Of a stretch of DNA of 64,000 nt, positions 34,118-42,291 are shown piece by piece. The DNA lies in assembly GCA_035353395.1 (NCBI GenBank), contig DAOPZL010000012.1:7831-71830 (forward strand). The letters are read 5' to 3'. The notes under the pieces were generated by a model. The model did no database searches. It was not told where the DNA came from and worked only from the letters and a program-made list of their open reading frames with translations. This stretch comes from UBA1801 sp035353395. Lineage in GTDB: Bacteria > Acidobacteriota > Holophagae > Holophagales > Holophagaceae. Position 1 is the first letter of the stretch; every line of letters begins with the position of its first letter. The position numbers and the translations under genes were made by a program.

Positions 34118-34143
34118 CCCCGCGGGCTGGCACGCCCCCGGGG
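34118..34143 (+). promoter_or_regulatory. Hairpin in the rng leader
   Basis: CCCCG-C-GGGC, loop TGGCAC, GCCC-C-CGGGG forms a 9-bp stem with one C-C mismatch about 55 bp before the RNase G/E start. RNase E genes in other bacteria are autoregulated through leader hairpins, so this is a candidate for the same control. Confidence 0.4.
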
Positions 34144-34196
34144 GGACAGGGAGGGCGCAAGGGGCTTCCTCGCCGAGTTCTTGAGAGGGTTAAGTC

Positions 34197-35720
34197 ATGG
34201 AAGTCCGAAGGTCTCTGGTCGTGAACGCGACCCCGATGGAGATGCGCATCGCGCTGCTCGAGAACGGGCAGGTCTGCGAGCTGTTCATCGAGCGCACCAC
34301 CCATGTCAGCCAGGTGGGCGATGTCTACAAGGGCCGGGTGGCCAAGCTCCTGCAGGGCATGCAGAGCGCCTTCGTCATGATCGGGGGAGCCAAGGACGGC
34401 TTCCTCTACCTGGACGAGCCCGAGGCGCACCGGCTGGGGTCGGAGGACCTGGCCGAGGAGGACGATCCGGAGGCCGCCCTGGAGTTCCCGGCGTTTCCCG
34501 TGAACCTGCCTCCCGTGAAGGAAGGGGACGAGGTGCTGGTCCAGGTGGTGAAGGATCCCATCGGCAGCAAGGGGCCGCGCCTCACCCGGCACATCAGCTT
34601 TCCCGGCCGGTTCCTGGTGTTCATGCCGGGCATCGACCACGTGGGCATCTCCCGCAAGATCACGAATCCCGAAGAACGCGAGCGCCTCCGGACCCTCATC
34701 AAGGGGCATACCCAGCCCGGCGAGGGATTCATCGTGAGGACCGCCGCCATCGGCGAGAAGGACGAGGACCTGGTCTCCGACGTGGCCTTCCTGCGGGAAC
34801 TGTGGGCCGAGGTCCAGCAGCGCACCCAGGAGGCCCGGCCCCCGGCGCTTGTGTGGCAGGATTCCCGGCTCCTCCAGAAGGTGCTCAGGGACCTCTTCCG
34901 GGAGGAGGTCGCCAGCTTCTGGGTGGACCAGGAGGAGACCTACCGGGAGGTGGTGGACTTCGTCGGCAGGCTGCACCCGGAATGGGTGGAGCGGGTGAAG
35001 CACTTCACCTCCGACCTGCCCATCTTCGAGGCCTTCGCCATCGAGAAGGAGATCGAGGCCGCCCGGCATCCGAAGGTGTTCCTCAGGCACGGCGGCTCGA
35101 TCGTCATCAACCAGACCGAGGCCCTGGTGAGCGTGGACGTGAACACGGGGAAGTTCGTGGGCAAGAAGGACCTGGAGGAGACCGTCTACCTCACGAACCG
35201 GGAGGCCATTCCCGAGGTCATCCGCCAGCTGCGGCTCCGGAACCTGGGGGGGATCATCGTCATCGACTTCATCGACATGATGGACGCCGGGCACCGCGAG
35301 GCCGTCATGAAGCTGCTCCAGGAGGAGCTCCAGCGGGACCGCAACCATGCCCGGGCCGTGGAGCTGAGCGACTTCGGCCTCGTCGAGATGACCCGGAAGC
35401 GCACCGGCCCGAGCCTGGACCGGCTCCTGACCACGCCCTGTCCCCACTGCGAAGGCTCGGGACGGCGGATCAGCGCCGAGACGGCCGTGCTCACGGTCTA
35501 CCGCGAGATGGCCCGCCTGGGGCCGAGGCTGAAGGGTGCCACGGTCCAGCTGACCCTGCATCCCGAACTGCGGGCCGCCATGCAGCCGGAGACGCGGGAG
35601 GGCCTCCTGAACCTGGCCCGGGCCTTCGGGATCAGGCTCCACTGGATCGAGCGCGCCGAGGCGCCCCTGCACTCCATCGGGATGGACATCCAGAAGAAGA
35701 AAGAAGAGGAGAAGGCATGA
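34197..35720 (+). CDS. rng: Ribonuclease G/E
   Basis: 507 residues, the length of RNase G rather than RNase E. The S1 domain at about 38-120 begins VGDVYKGRVAKLLQGMQSAFV. The catalytic DNase-I-like subdomain has SVDVNTGKFVGKKDLEETVYLTN and IIVIDFIDM with the metal-binding aspartates. The zinc-link CPHCEGSG is present. It processes 16S rRNA and decays mRNA at single-stranded A/U sites. There is no extended C-terminal degradosome scaffold. The stop overlaps comEB. Confidence 0.94.
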   Translation: MEVRRSLVVNATPMEMRIALLENGQVCELFIERTTHVSQVGDVYKGRVAKLLQGMQSAFVMIGGAKDGFLYLDEPEAHRLGSEDLAEEDDPEAALEFPAFPVNLPPVKEGDEVLVQVVKDPIGSKGPRLTRHISFPGRFLVFMPGIDHVGISRKITNPEERERLRTLIKGHTQPGEGFIVRTAAIGEKDEDLVSDVAFLRELWAEVQQRTQEARPPALVWQDSRLLQKVLRDLFREEVASFWVDQEETYREVVDFVGRLHPEWVERVKHFTSDLPIFEAFAIEKEIEAARHPKVFLRHGGSIVINQTEALVSVDVNTGKFVGKKDLEETVYLTNREAIPEVIRQLRLRNLGGIIVIDFIDMMDAGHREAVMKLLQEELQRDRNHARAVELSDFGLVEMTRKRTGPSLDRLLTTPCPHCEGSGRRISAETAVLTVYREMARLGPRLKGATVQLTLHPELRAAMQPETREGLLNLARAFGIRLHWIERAEAPLHSIGMDIQKKKEEEKA

Positions 35721-36154
35721 GCGAGCGCGCGGCCCTCAAGGACCAGGTCTTCCTGGCGATGGCGCAGGCGATCAGCCGTCTGGGGACCTGCTGCCGCCTC
35801 AAGGTGGGCTGCATCCTCCTGCGCCAGGATGGGTCCCTGGCCTCGGGAGGGTTCAACGGCGCCCTGCCCGGGATGCCCCACTGCACCCCCGAGACCTGCG
35901 GCCCCGACAAGCGCTGCATGCACACCAGCCATGCCGAGGAGAACGCCCTGGGTTTCTGCGACGGACCCGTGAGCGTCTGCTACGTGACCGACGAGCCCTG
36001 CCTGGTCTGCACCCGCTCCCTGGTGCGGCGCGGCATCCGGCGCGTCGTGTTCCTGCGCCCCTACACCAGCATGGGCGAGCAGGAGCGCGGCGAGCGGCAG
36101 GCCATCCTGGACCACTTCGGGGTGAAGTGGGAGCAGCTGGACCTGGAGAACTGA
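35717..36154 (+). CDS. comEB: dCMP deaminase (ComEB-like)
   Basis: 145 residues, cytidine/deoxycytidylate deaminase family. Zinc ligands are HAEENAL and TDEPCLVC, with an extra cysteine-rich loop (HCTPETCGPDKRC) typical of the ComE operon protein 2 type. It deaminates dCMP to dUMP for thymidylate synthesis. The ATG overlaps the rng stop, so the pair is translationally coupled. Confidence 0.88.
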   Translation: MSERAALKDQVFLAMAQAISRLGTCCRLKVGCILLRQDGSLASGGFNGALPGMPHCTPETCGPDKRCMHTSHAEENALGFCDGPVSVCYVTDEPCLVCTRSLVRRGIRRVVFLRPYTSMGEQERGERQAILDHFGVKWEQLDLEN

Positions 36155-36224
36155 ACCGCAGGGGCGCGGCGGTAGAATGGTCCTTCCCTCCGCCCTTCCT
36201 TCTTCCCTTCCGCGTCTCTGCGGT
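36155..36224. repeat. REP-like intergenic inverted repeat
   Basis: ACCGCAG (36155-36161) pairs with CTGCGGT (36218-36224); the arms are flanked inside by GGGGCGCGG and TTCCGCGTCT, the style of the family seen also at 20931-21013. It includes TAGAAT (36173-36178), a possible -10 for the agmatinase gene. Confidence 0.45.
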
Positions 36225-36244
36225 GATCCTGTCCAGGTGTCGCC

Positions 36245-37105
36245 ATGTCCCACGAGTTCGTCCTTCCTCTCTTCCTGGGCTCCGGCGATCCGGAAGGGGC
36301 CGAGATCGCGCTCTTCGGCGTGTGCTGGGACGGGACCAGCTCCTTCAAGGCGGGCAGCCGCTTCGCCGGGTTCGCCGTGCGGGAAGCCTCCTTCGGCATG
36401 GAGGAGTTCAGCTTCCACCAGCAGCGGAGCCTCGCGGACGTGAAGTTCTGCGACTATGGCGACCTGTTCCTGCCGCCGGGACAGAAGGAGAGGGTCATGG
36501 CCGACATCGGGTCGGCCGTGCACGAGATCCGGGCCCGGAAGCAGTTCCCCATCGCCTTCGGGGGTGAGCACCTCGTGGCCCTTCCGCTGATCCTGGCCGC
36601 CTACGAGGAGCATCCGGACCTGGCCCTCCTCCACTTCGATGCCCACGCGGACCTGCGTCCGGAGATGTGGGGCGACACCCTGAGTCACGCCACGATCATC
36701 GGCCGCGCGGCGGAACGGATCGGCTTCGAGCACCTCTTCCAGTTCGGGATCCGCAGCGGTTCAGTGGAGGAGTGGACCCTGGCCCAGCGGCACAAGACCC
36801 TTCATCCCTTCGCCGTGGAGGCCGTCCGCGGCGTCCTGGACAGGCTGGGCGACCGGCCCGTCTATCTCACCCTCGACATGGACGTGCTGGATCCGAGCCT
36901 GTATCCGGGCACTGGAACCCCCGAGCCCGGCGGCATCACCTGGGACCTGCTGATCTCGTGCCTGATGCTCCTGAAGGGCAGGCGCCTCGTCGGCATGGAC
37001 TGCCTGGAGCTGGCGCCCCACTACGATCCGACGGGCGTCTCCGCCATCACCATGGCCAAGACCCTCCGCGAGATGATCCTGCTGGCCGACCAGCGCAGAC
37101 GATAG
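36245..37105 (+). CDS. speB: Agmatinase (ureohydrolase family)
   Basis: 286 residues. Manganese-binding blocks are FGGEH, LHFDAHADLR and LTLDMDVLDPSLYPG; TGTPEPGGI and MDCLELAPHYD complete the agmatinase pattern. It would hydrolyse agmatine to putrescine and urea. A second, more divergent ureohydrolase lies in the heme operon at 48623-49444. The start ATG at 36245 is preceded by CCAGGTG. Confidence 0.87.
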   Translation: MSHEFVLPLFLGSGDPEGAEIALFGVCWDGTSSFKAGSRFAGFAVREASFGMEEFSFHQQRSLADVKFCDYGDLFLPPGQKERVMADIGSAVHEIRARKQFPIAFGGEHLVALPLILAAYEEHPDLALLHFDAHADLRPEMWGDTLSHATIIGRAAERIGFEHLFQFGIRSGSVEEWTLAQRHKTLHPFAVEAVRGVLDRLGDRPVYLTLDMDVLDPSLYPGTGTPEPGGITWDLLISCLMLLKGRRLVGMDCLELAPHYDPTGVSAITMAKTLREMILLADQRRR

Positions 37106-37118
37106 GCCGGCGGCGCGG

Positions 37119-37394
37119 CTATTCGATGACGATGTCCCGGAGGTCCTTCCCGGGCTTGAAGCGGATGCTCTTTCCCTTCGGGATCTCGACGCTCTGGCCG
37201 GTCTTGATGTTGCGGCCCATGCCCCGCTTGCGGGGGCGCGGCTCGAACACGCCGAATCCCCGGATCTCGATGCGGTCTCCATCCAGCAGGGCCTTCTTCA
37301 TCCGTTCCGTGAGCAGGTCCACCACCTGCAGCGCGGTCGCCTTGGAGACGGGCAGCGTCTGCATGAGGGTATTGGCGATATCGATCTTGATCAT
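37119..37394 (-). CDS. HU/IHF-family DNA-binding protein
   Basis: 91 residues. It begins MIKIDIANTLMQTLPVSKATA and carries IEIRGFGVFEPRPRKRGMGRNIKTG, the DNA-bending beta arm with the conserved RNPxTG variant RNIKTG, then IPKGKSIRFKPGKDLRD. Nucleoid-associated protein. A TATACT -10 (minus strand, 37426-37431) is present. The gene converges on the agmatinase gene. Confidence 0.92.
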   Translation of the reverse strand: MIKIDIANTLMQTLPVSKATALQVVDLLTERMKKALLDGDRIEIRGFGVFEPRPRKRGMGRNIKTGQSVEIPKGKSIRFKPGKDLRDIVIE

Positions 37395-37475
37395 AAGAGG
37401 CCTCGGCCTTGGGCTTGGGTTCCAAAGTATAGTCAGGGAATCACCGGTGGGGGAAGAGACTTATCTTCCCATAAA

Positions 37476-39383
37476 TCACCATCTCGGATTTTTCATCAGG
37501 AGATCTTCGGCCGTCTGCGCCGGCAGCGGCCTGGACAGGAAATAGCCCTGGCCCTGATCGCAGCCCAGGCTCCGGAGCAGTTCCATCTGCTCCCGGGTCT
37601 CGATGCCCTCCGCCGTGACGCGCATGCCCAGGGACTGGGCCATGGATATGACCGCCTTGACGATCTCGGTGCTCTCGGGGTCCTTCCCCAGGCCGTCCAC
37701 GAAGGACTTGTCCACCTTCAGGGTGTCGACGGGGAACCGCTTCAGGTAGCTGAGGGACGAGTAGCCGGTCCCGAAATCGTCGATCACCAGGTGGATCCGG
37801 TGGCCTCGGAAGACCGTCATCGCCTCCAGCGAGGCCTTGGGGTCCCGCATCATGACGCTCTCCGTGATCTCGAGCTTGAGGCAGCGGGGCTCGAGGTCCC
37901 CCTTCTCCAGCGCGGACAGGACGGTGCTGATCAGGTCCCGCTGCTGGAACTGGCGCCCGGAGATGTTGACGCTGATGAGCCGGGGAGGATCCGAAGGATA
38001 GCGTTCCTCCCAGAGGCTGGCCTGCCGGACGGCCTCCTCGAGCACCCACTTGCCGAGGGGCACGATGAGCCCCGTTTCCTCGGCCAGGGGGATGAACTCC
38101 AGGGGCGGGACCAGGCCCCGCTCCGGGTGCTGCCACCGGACCAGGGCCTCCCAGCCCTCGATGAGGCCGGTCCGGAGGGAGACCAGGGGCTGGTAGTGGA
38201 GCAGGAACTCGTGCTGTTCCAGGGCGCGCCTCAGCTCGCCCTCCATCTGGAAGCGCGCCATGGCCATGGCGTTCATGCTGGGGTCGAAGAGCTCGATGGA
38301 ACCCTCCCGCTTGGCCTTCGCGCGATACATCGCCACCTCGGAGTCCCGGACCAGTTCCGAGGGGAGGGTCGCGGAGGAGTCGCTGAGGGCGAGCCCCATG
38401 CTGCAGGTGGTGTAGACGTCCCGCCCCTGGAGCCGGAAGGGTTCCTTGAAGGACTGCTGGATGCGCTCGGCCACCCTCATGGCGTCGTTCACGAGGGCCA
38501 GGTCCTCGAAGAGCACGGCGAACTCGTCGCCCCCCAGCCGCGCCACCGTGTCTTCTGGACGGAGGGCGGCGCGGATCCGCTTGGACACCTGCACCAGGAG
38601 CTGGTCTCCCGCCTCGTGGCTGAGGCTGTCGTTGATCACCTTGAACTGGTCCAGGTCCAGAAAGAGGAGGCCCGTGCTCGACTGCCTGCGGTCCGAGCGG
38701 AGGATCGCCTGGGTGAGGCGCTCCATGAACAGCGCCTTGTTGGGCAGGGACGTGAGCCGGTCGCGGAAGGTCTGGATCGTGAGTTCCGCCTCCGTCGTCT
38801 TCCGCTGGGTCACGTCCTCGAAGGTGCAGACCAGGTCCAGGATCTCGCCCCGCGCGTCCAGCCGCGGGTCCACGGTGACGGAGAGCCAGGCCCACTCGCC
38901 GTTCTCCTGGCGCTCGATCCCCAGGGTGCCCGAGACCTTCTCCCGGGTCGCCAGGGCCTGCTTCAGGGGCATCTGCTCCCGGTCCATCGGGGTGCCGTCG
39001 ACGTGGAGCACGGCGACGCCCGGGTTCATCCAGTCCACGGCCTTGAGGTGGCCCAGCGTGCTGCCGAGGAGTTCCAGGCCCAGCTTGTTGCACCGCTGGA
39101 GGCGCCCTTCGGGGTCGAAGATGATCAGCCCCAGGGGCAGGAAGTCGAAGAATTCGTCCAGGTCGTGGCCGGGGGGAGGCGGGGGGTCCGTGCGGACGGG
39201 GCGGCGGCCCTGCCAGAGGCCCGCGCCCATGGACAGGAGGGCCGCTCCGGTCCAGAAGGACATCCATGCCTGTCCGGACAGGCCAGCGTCCAGGAACGCG
39301 ACAAGCGCCGCACCGGATCCCAGCAGGAGCGGGATCCTGGATGGGGTCAGGAACGGCGGTGCTGACGGGTCTCGTTCAGGCAT
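37476..39383 (-). CDS. Membrane PAS-GGDEF-EAL protein
   Basis: 635 residues. Two N-terminal membrane helices (about 14-60) are followed by a PAS domain (about 75-185), a GGDEF domain with intact GGDEF at 284-288, and an EAL domain with EAL at 412-414 (EGWEALVRWQHP), plus DDFGTGYSSLSYLKRFP and KVDKSFVDG. Both active sites look intact, so it may make and/or break cyclic-di-GMP, or have only one activity in vivo. The gene follows HU (minus) by 81 bp. Confidence 0.92.
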   Translation of the reverse strand: MPERDPSAPPFLTPSRIPLLLGSGAALVAFLDAGLSGQAWMSFWTGAALLSMGAGLWQGRRPVRTDPPPPPGHDLDEFFDFLPLGLIIFDPEGRLQRCNKLGLELLGSTLGHLKAVDWMNPGVAVLHVDGTPMDREQMPLKQALATREKVSGTLGIERQENGEWAWLSVTVDPRLDARGEILDLVCTFEDVTQRKTTEAELTIQTFRDRLTSLPNKALFMERLTQAILRSDRRQSSTGLLFLDLDQFKVINDSLSHEAGDQLLVQVSKRIRAALRPEDTVARLGGDEFAVLFEDLALVNDAMRVAERIQQSFKEPFRLQGRDVYTTCSMGLALSDSSATLPSELVRDSEVAMYRAKAKREGSIELFDPSMNAMAMARFQMEGELRRALEQHEFLLHYQPLVSLRTGLIEGWEALVRWQHPERGLVPPLEFIPLAEETGLIVPLGKWVLEEAVRQASLWEERYPSDPPRLISVNISGRQFQQRDLISTVLSALEKGDLEPRCLKLEITESVMMRDPKASLEAMTVFRGHRIHLVIDDFGTGYSSLSYLKRFPVDTLKVDKSFVDGLGKDPESTEIVKAVISMAQSLGMRVTAEGIETREQMELLRSLGCDQGQGYFLSRPLPAQTAEDLLMKNPRW

Positions 39384-39446
39384 GAAACGTAGTCTCGGGA
39401 GAAGGGTTCTTCCGGGGGCTGTCTCTCTTTATCCCTTACGGAAGTG

Positions 39447-39941
39447 ATGGCGTCCAGGGTAATTTGGAGAACTGTTCATATTCAGGGGGGGCGCTTGGAA
39501 ATCCTGGAAGCTTTTCTGGCCGACGTTTCTGTTTCCATCAAGCCCGCCCAGGCCAGGACGCGGGCGGGCGCCGTCGTCACGCGCTGGGGCACCGCCTGGC
39601 AGGGGCCCGCGAGGTCCCTCGAATACACCCGGTCGATCCACGGGGCTTGCCTGCACTTCAACCAGCTCATCGGTACCGTGTGGTGCCACGCCTTCACGTT
39701 CCACCTGGTTCCCCGGAACGGGCTGTTCCTGAGGGGGCCCGACACGGACCGGTCCCGGAAGTCGCACAAGCTGCGGAGCAACCGCCTGGACGCCAGCGGC
39801 CTGGATGCCCTCTACGCCGCCTGGTCGGGCCGGCCGGAGGCCCACTCCGCCGGAAACGCCGTGGAGTTCCGGCTGGAGGAGACCCCGGACGAGGTCTGGG
39901 AGGCCTGCCTGCAGGACGCCCTGGCCTGCCTCAAGGCCTGA
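39447..39941 (+). CDS. Protein of unknown function
   Basis: 164 residues. I do not recognise it. It has no signal peptide or membrane segment. It carries EILEAFLADVSVSIKPAQ, several tryptophans and a basic stretch RSRKSHKLRSNRLD. The composition and codon pattern look like a real gene, and the neighbours on both sides read the other way. The start (ATG at 39447) has only GGAAG close by; a TTG downstream with a G-rich leader is an alternative. Confidence 0.5.
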   Translation: MASRVIWRTVHIQGGRLEILEAFLADVSVSIKPAQARTRAGAVVTRWGTAWQGPARSLEYTRSIHGACLHFNQLIGTVWCHAFTFHLVPRNGLFLRGPDTDRSRKSHKLRSNRLDASGLDALYAAWSGRPEAHSAGNAVEFRLEETPDEVWEACLQDALACLKA

Positions 39942-39950
39942 AGGCCCCGG

Positions 39951-40793
39951 TCAGTCCTCCACGAACTTGGGGCGGGCCACCCGTTCGGCCTCCCGGAGGC
40001 GCTTGAGGGCCATCTCCCGGTCCCGGCTGGCGATGGAGGTGGCGATCGCCTGGGCCAGGACCGTGAACGCCGCGAGGCTGTGGGAATGCAGCAGGTTCGC
40101 GCCGTGGACGGTGAGGGTGAAGTCCGCGTACCTGGCCAGGGGCGACTTCAGGCGGTCCGTGAAGGCGATGATCTTGAGGTTGCGGCGGCGGGCGAAGGAG
40201 GTGGCTTCCACCGTCTCCCTGGAATAGGGCGAGAAGCTGATGGCCACCAGGAGGTCCTCCGGGCCCAGGTTGGCCACCTGGGTCGGGAAGTCGGCCTCGA
40301 TGCCCTGGATGGCCGGCCGGCCTGCCTGGGTGAGCAGGTAGGCGATGTGGGCGGACATCAGGGCGGACACGCCGTCCCCGATCACCACGCGGTAGCGGGC
40401 CTGCTCCATCAGTTCCACGACGCCCTGCAGGAACTGCTCGTTGACTCCGCCGATGGTCTGCTCGATGTTCCGGAGGTCCCGCCTGGCCACCTCCACCAGG
40501 GTGGCGGCGGCCTCGGTGGGAGCCGTGAGCAGCTGCTCGCCGGTCCGGGACTGCTTCTTCACCAGGGACACCAGGGCCTGCCGCATCTCCAGGAACCCGG
40601 AGTAGCCGAGCTTCTGGGCGAAGCGCACCACGGTCGCGACGCTGGACTGGGACCGGCTGGCCAGTTCCTCCACCCCCCAGAAGGCGGCCTCGTTGAGGCG
40701 GCCCAGGAGGCAGTCCGCGATGCGCCGCTGGCTCGTCGAGAGGCCGACGACGTTGTGTATCCGGGCCACGAGGGAGAGTTTTGAGCCGATCAT
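39951..40793 (-). CDS. MurR/RpiR-family transcriptional regulator
   Basis: 280 residues. An N-terminal helix-turn-helix (about 25-85: LSTSQRRIADCLL, SQSSVATVVRFAQKLGYSGF) is followed by a SIS sugar-phosphate-binding domain (about 125-260). The family controls sugar-phosphate or amino-sugar metabolism. Neither neighbour is a sugar gene, so the target is unknown. An AT-rich imperfect palindrome lies just upstream and may be its own operator. Confidence 0.85.
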   Translation of the reverse strand: MIGSKLSLVARIHNVVGLSTSQRRIADCLLGRLNEAAFWGVEELASRSQSSVATVVRFAQKLGYSGFLEMRQALVSLVKKQSRTGEQLLTAPTEAAATLVEVARRDLRNIEQTIGGVNEQFLQGVVELMEQARYRVVIGDGVSALMSAHIAYLLTQAGRPAIQGIEADFPTQVANLGPEDLLVAISFSPYSRETVEATSFARRRNLKIIAFTDRLKSPLARYADFTLTVHGANLLHSHSLAAFTVLAQAIATSIASRDREMALKRLREAERVARPKFVED

Positions 40794-40830
40794 GGGGAAA
40801 GGATAGCCGAGCCGGATCGTTTGATGAAGA

Positions 40831-40850
40831 AATATTTACATGCAAATTTT
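40831..40850. promoter_or_regulatory. Imperfect palindrome upstream of the RpiR regulator
   Basis: AAtATTTaCATGcAAATtTT is symmetric at 16 of 20 positions and centred on CATG, in a locally AT-rich segment 38 bp before the regulator start. Flanking GATGAA and TTCATC add a further inverted pair. Likely operator or promoter region for 39951-40793. Confidence 0.45.
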
Positions 40851-41018
40851 CATCGATTTTACGTTTTTCCGTCCACGGCATCGAACCCGGGCCTTCATTC
40901 GTGCATCCGGACGTGGAGCCAACGCCCTCGTTTTCGGGGTTCCAGGAAAATTCCGGACGATTGCAGGCCGTGAACCGGCCAAGATGCGGCAGAATGGAAG
41001 ACTCTGAGTAGGAACGCC

Positions 41019-42245
41019 ATGTCCTTTCTGTCCCGCCTGTTTTCCCGCGCCGAAAGCGTCCCCTTGCCGTCCCTGGAGGAACTGCTCCAGGAAAGAGGCA
41101 TCCCCAGGGATCTCCCGGGCCTGGACGACCTCGTCCCGGATTTCGAGCACCAGCAGGCGGAGGAACGGGTCCAGTGGGTGGACGCCCTGGCGGCCCTCCG
41201 GGAGGCCGGCCAGCCGCTTCCGCCGATGTGGCCGGACGTCCAGGAGATCCTGGTGCCGGAGCTGGTCCCCTCCTGGCAGGGCGAGCGCGACGGCTTCTAC
41301 TACAAGCCTTTCGTGGACGGGCTTTGCCAGCAGGTGCTCGTCGGGACCCAGCGGATGCCCGGCGCCTGGCTCACCCTCTGGGGCGTGACGGCCGAGGACG
41401 TCCTGGAGAGGGCCCTGGACCAGCTCCGGGACCGGTCCAGGAAGACCCCCTTCCAGCGCCTTCCTTCCGGCATCTACCAGAGCGCCTATGGGGACGGCCT
41501 GGACGCCTCCCGCCTGCTCCTGCCCGAACTCTGGCTGGATCTCTTCCCCGGCCAGAACACCTTCGTGGCGGTGCCCAACCCCGACCGGCTGCTGGTCGCG
41601 CCGCAGGTGCTGCTGCCGAAGCTTCTGGAGGCCCTGGACGGCGCCCTTGCGGATTCCGACCACCGGCTCTTCGCCACCATCTTCCAGGTGCTGGGGGACG
41701 ACATCCTCCCCGCCAACCTCCAAGAGCCCCACCCCATCGCCCAGCCCCAGCGGGAGCTGAGGCAGTCCGATTTGCTGCACGCCTACCGGGCCCAGGAGTC
41801 GGCGCTGGACCCCTCCCAGGGCGCCATCGCCCCCGTGGGCATGATGCGGACCCAGCAGGGCCGGGCGATCAGCTACACGATCTGGTCCGAGGGCGGACCC
41901 GTGCAGCTCCCCGAGACGGACATGATCGTGTTCTGCAATACGAAGGGAAGGCCCCTGGGGATGTACATCCGCAAGACCCTCCCCCGCATCCACGAGCTGA
42001 AGGGGGTTCCCGTGGAGGTCTGGGGGCCGATGCGGCTCCGCTACGAGGGCTTCCCCACCGCCGAGCAGCTCTCCCGCCTGGAATGCGTCGCCAACGCGGA
42101 CCAGGTGCTCGAGATCCTCAACACCGCTCCCGGGCAGAAGCGGCCCCAGGCCCAGGCCGTGCCGCCCGCCGTGTCCCAGGCCGCCAGCCCGGTCCCGCCC
42201 CATCTCCGGGGATTGAACCTGGGCATGCAGTCCAGGGACGATTAG
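41019..42245 (+). CDS. Protein of unknown function, DUF1444-like
   Basis: 408 residues. It starts MSFLSRLFSRAESV. The central part (about 75-190) has FYYKPFVDGLCQQVLVGTQRMPGAW, WLTLWGVTAEDVLERAL and LDLFPGQNTFVAVPNPDRLLVA, a pattern recalling DUF1444/YtpQ. A linker and a C-terminal part without a recognisable motif follow. It is 46 bp upstream of hemA and read in the same direction, so it may be transcribed with the heme genes. No membrane or signal segment. Confidence 0.55.
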   Translation: MSFLSRLFSRAESVPLPSLEELLQERGIPRDLPGLDDLVPDFEHQQAEERVQWVDALAALREAGQPLPPMWPDVQEILVPELVPSWQGERDGFYYKPFVDGLCQQVLVGTQRMPGAWLTLWGVTAEDVLERALDQLRDRSRKTPFQRLPSGIYQSAYGDGLDASRLLLPELWLDLFPGQNTFVAVPNPDRLLVAPQVLLPKLLEALDGALADSDHRLFATIFQVLGDDILPANLQEPHPIAQPQRELRQSDLLHAYRAQESALDPSQGAIAPVGMMRTQQGRAISYTIWSEGGPVQLPETDMIVFCNTKGRPLGMYIRKTLPRIHELKGVPVEVWGPMRLRYEGFPTAEQLSRLECVANADQVLEILNTAPGQKRPQAQAVPPAVSQAASPVPPHLRGLNLGMQSRDD

Positions 42246-42291
42246 GCTCCCGCCGGATATCCTGTTCGCGGAGGGGGCGTCCCGGCACATC

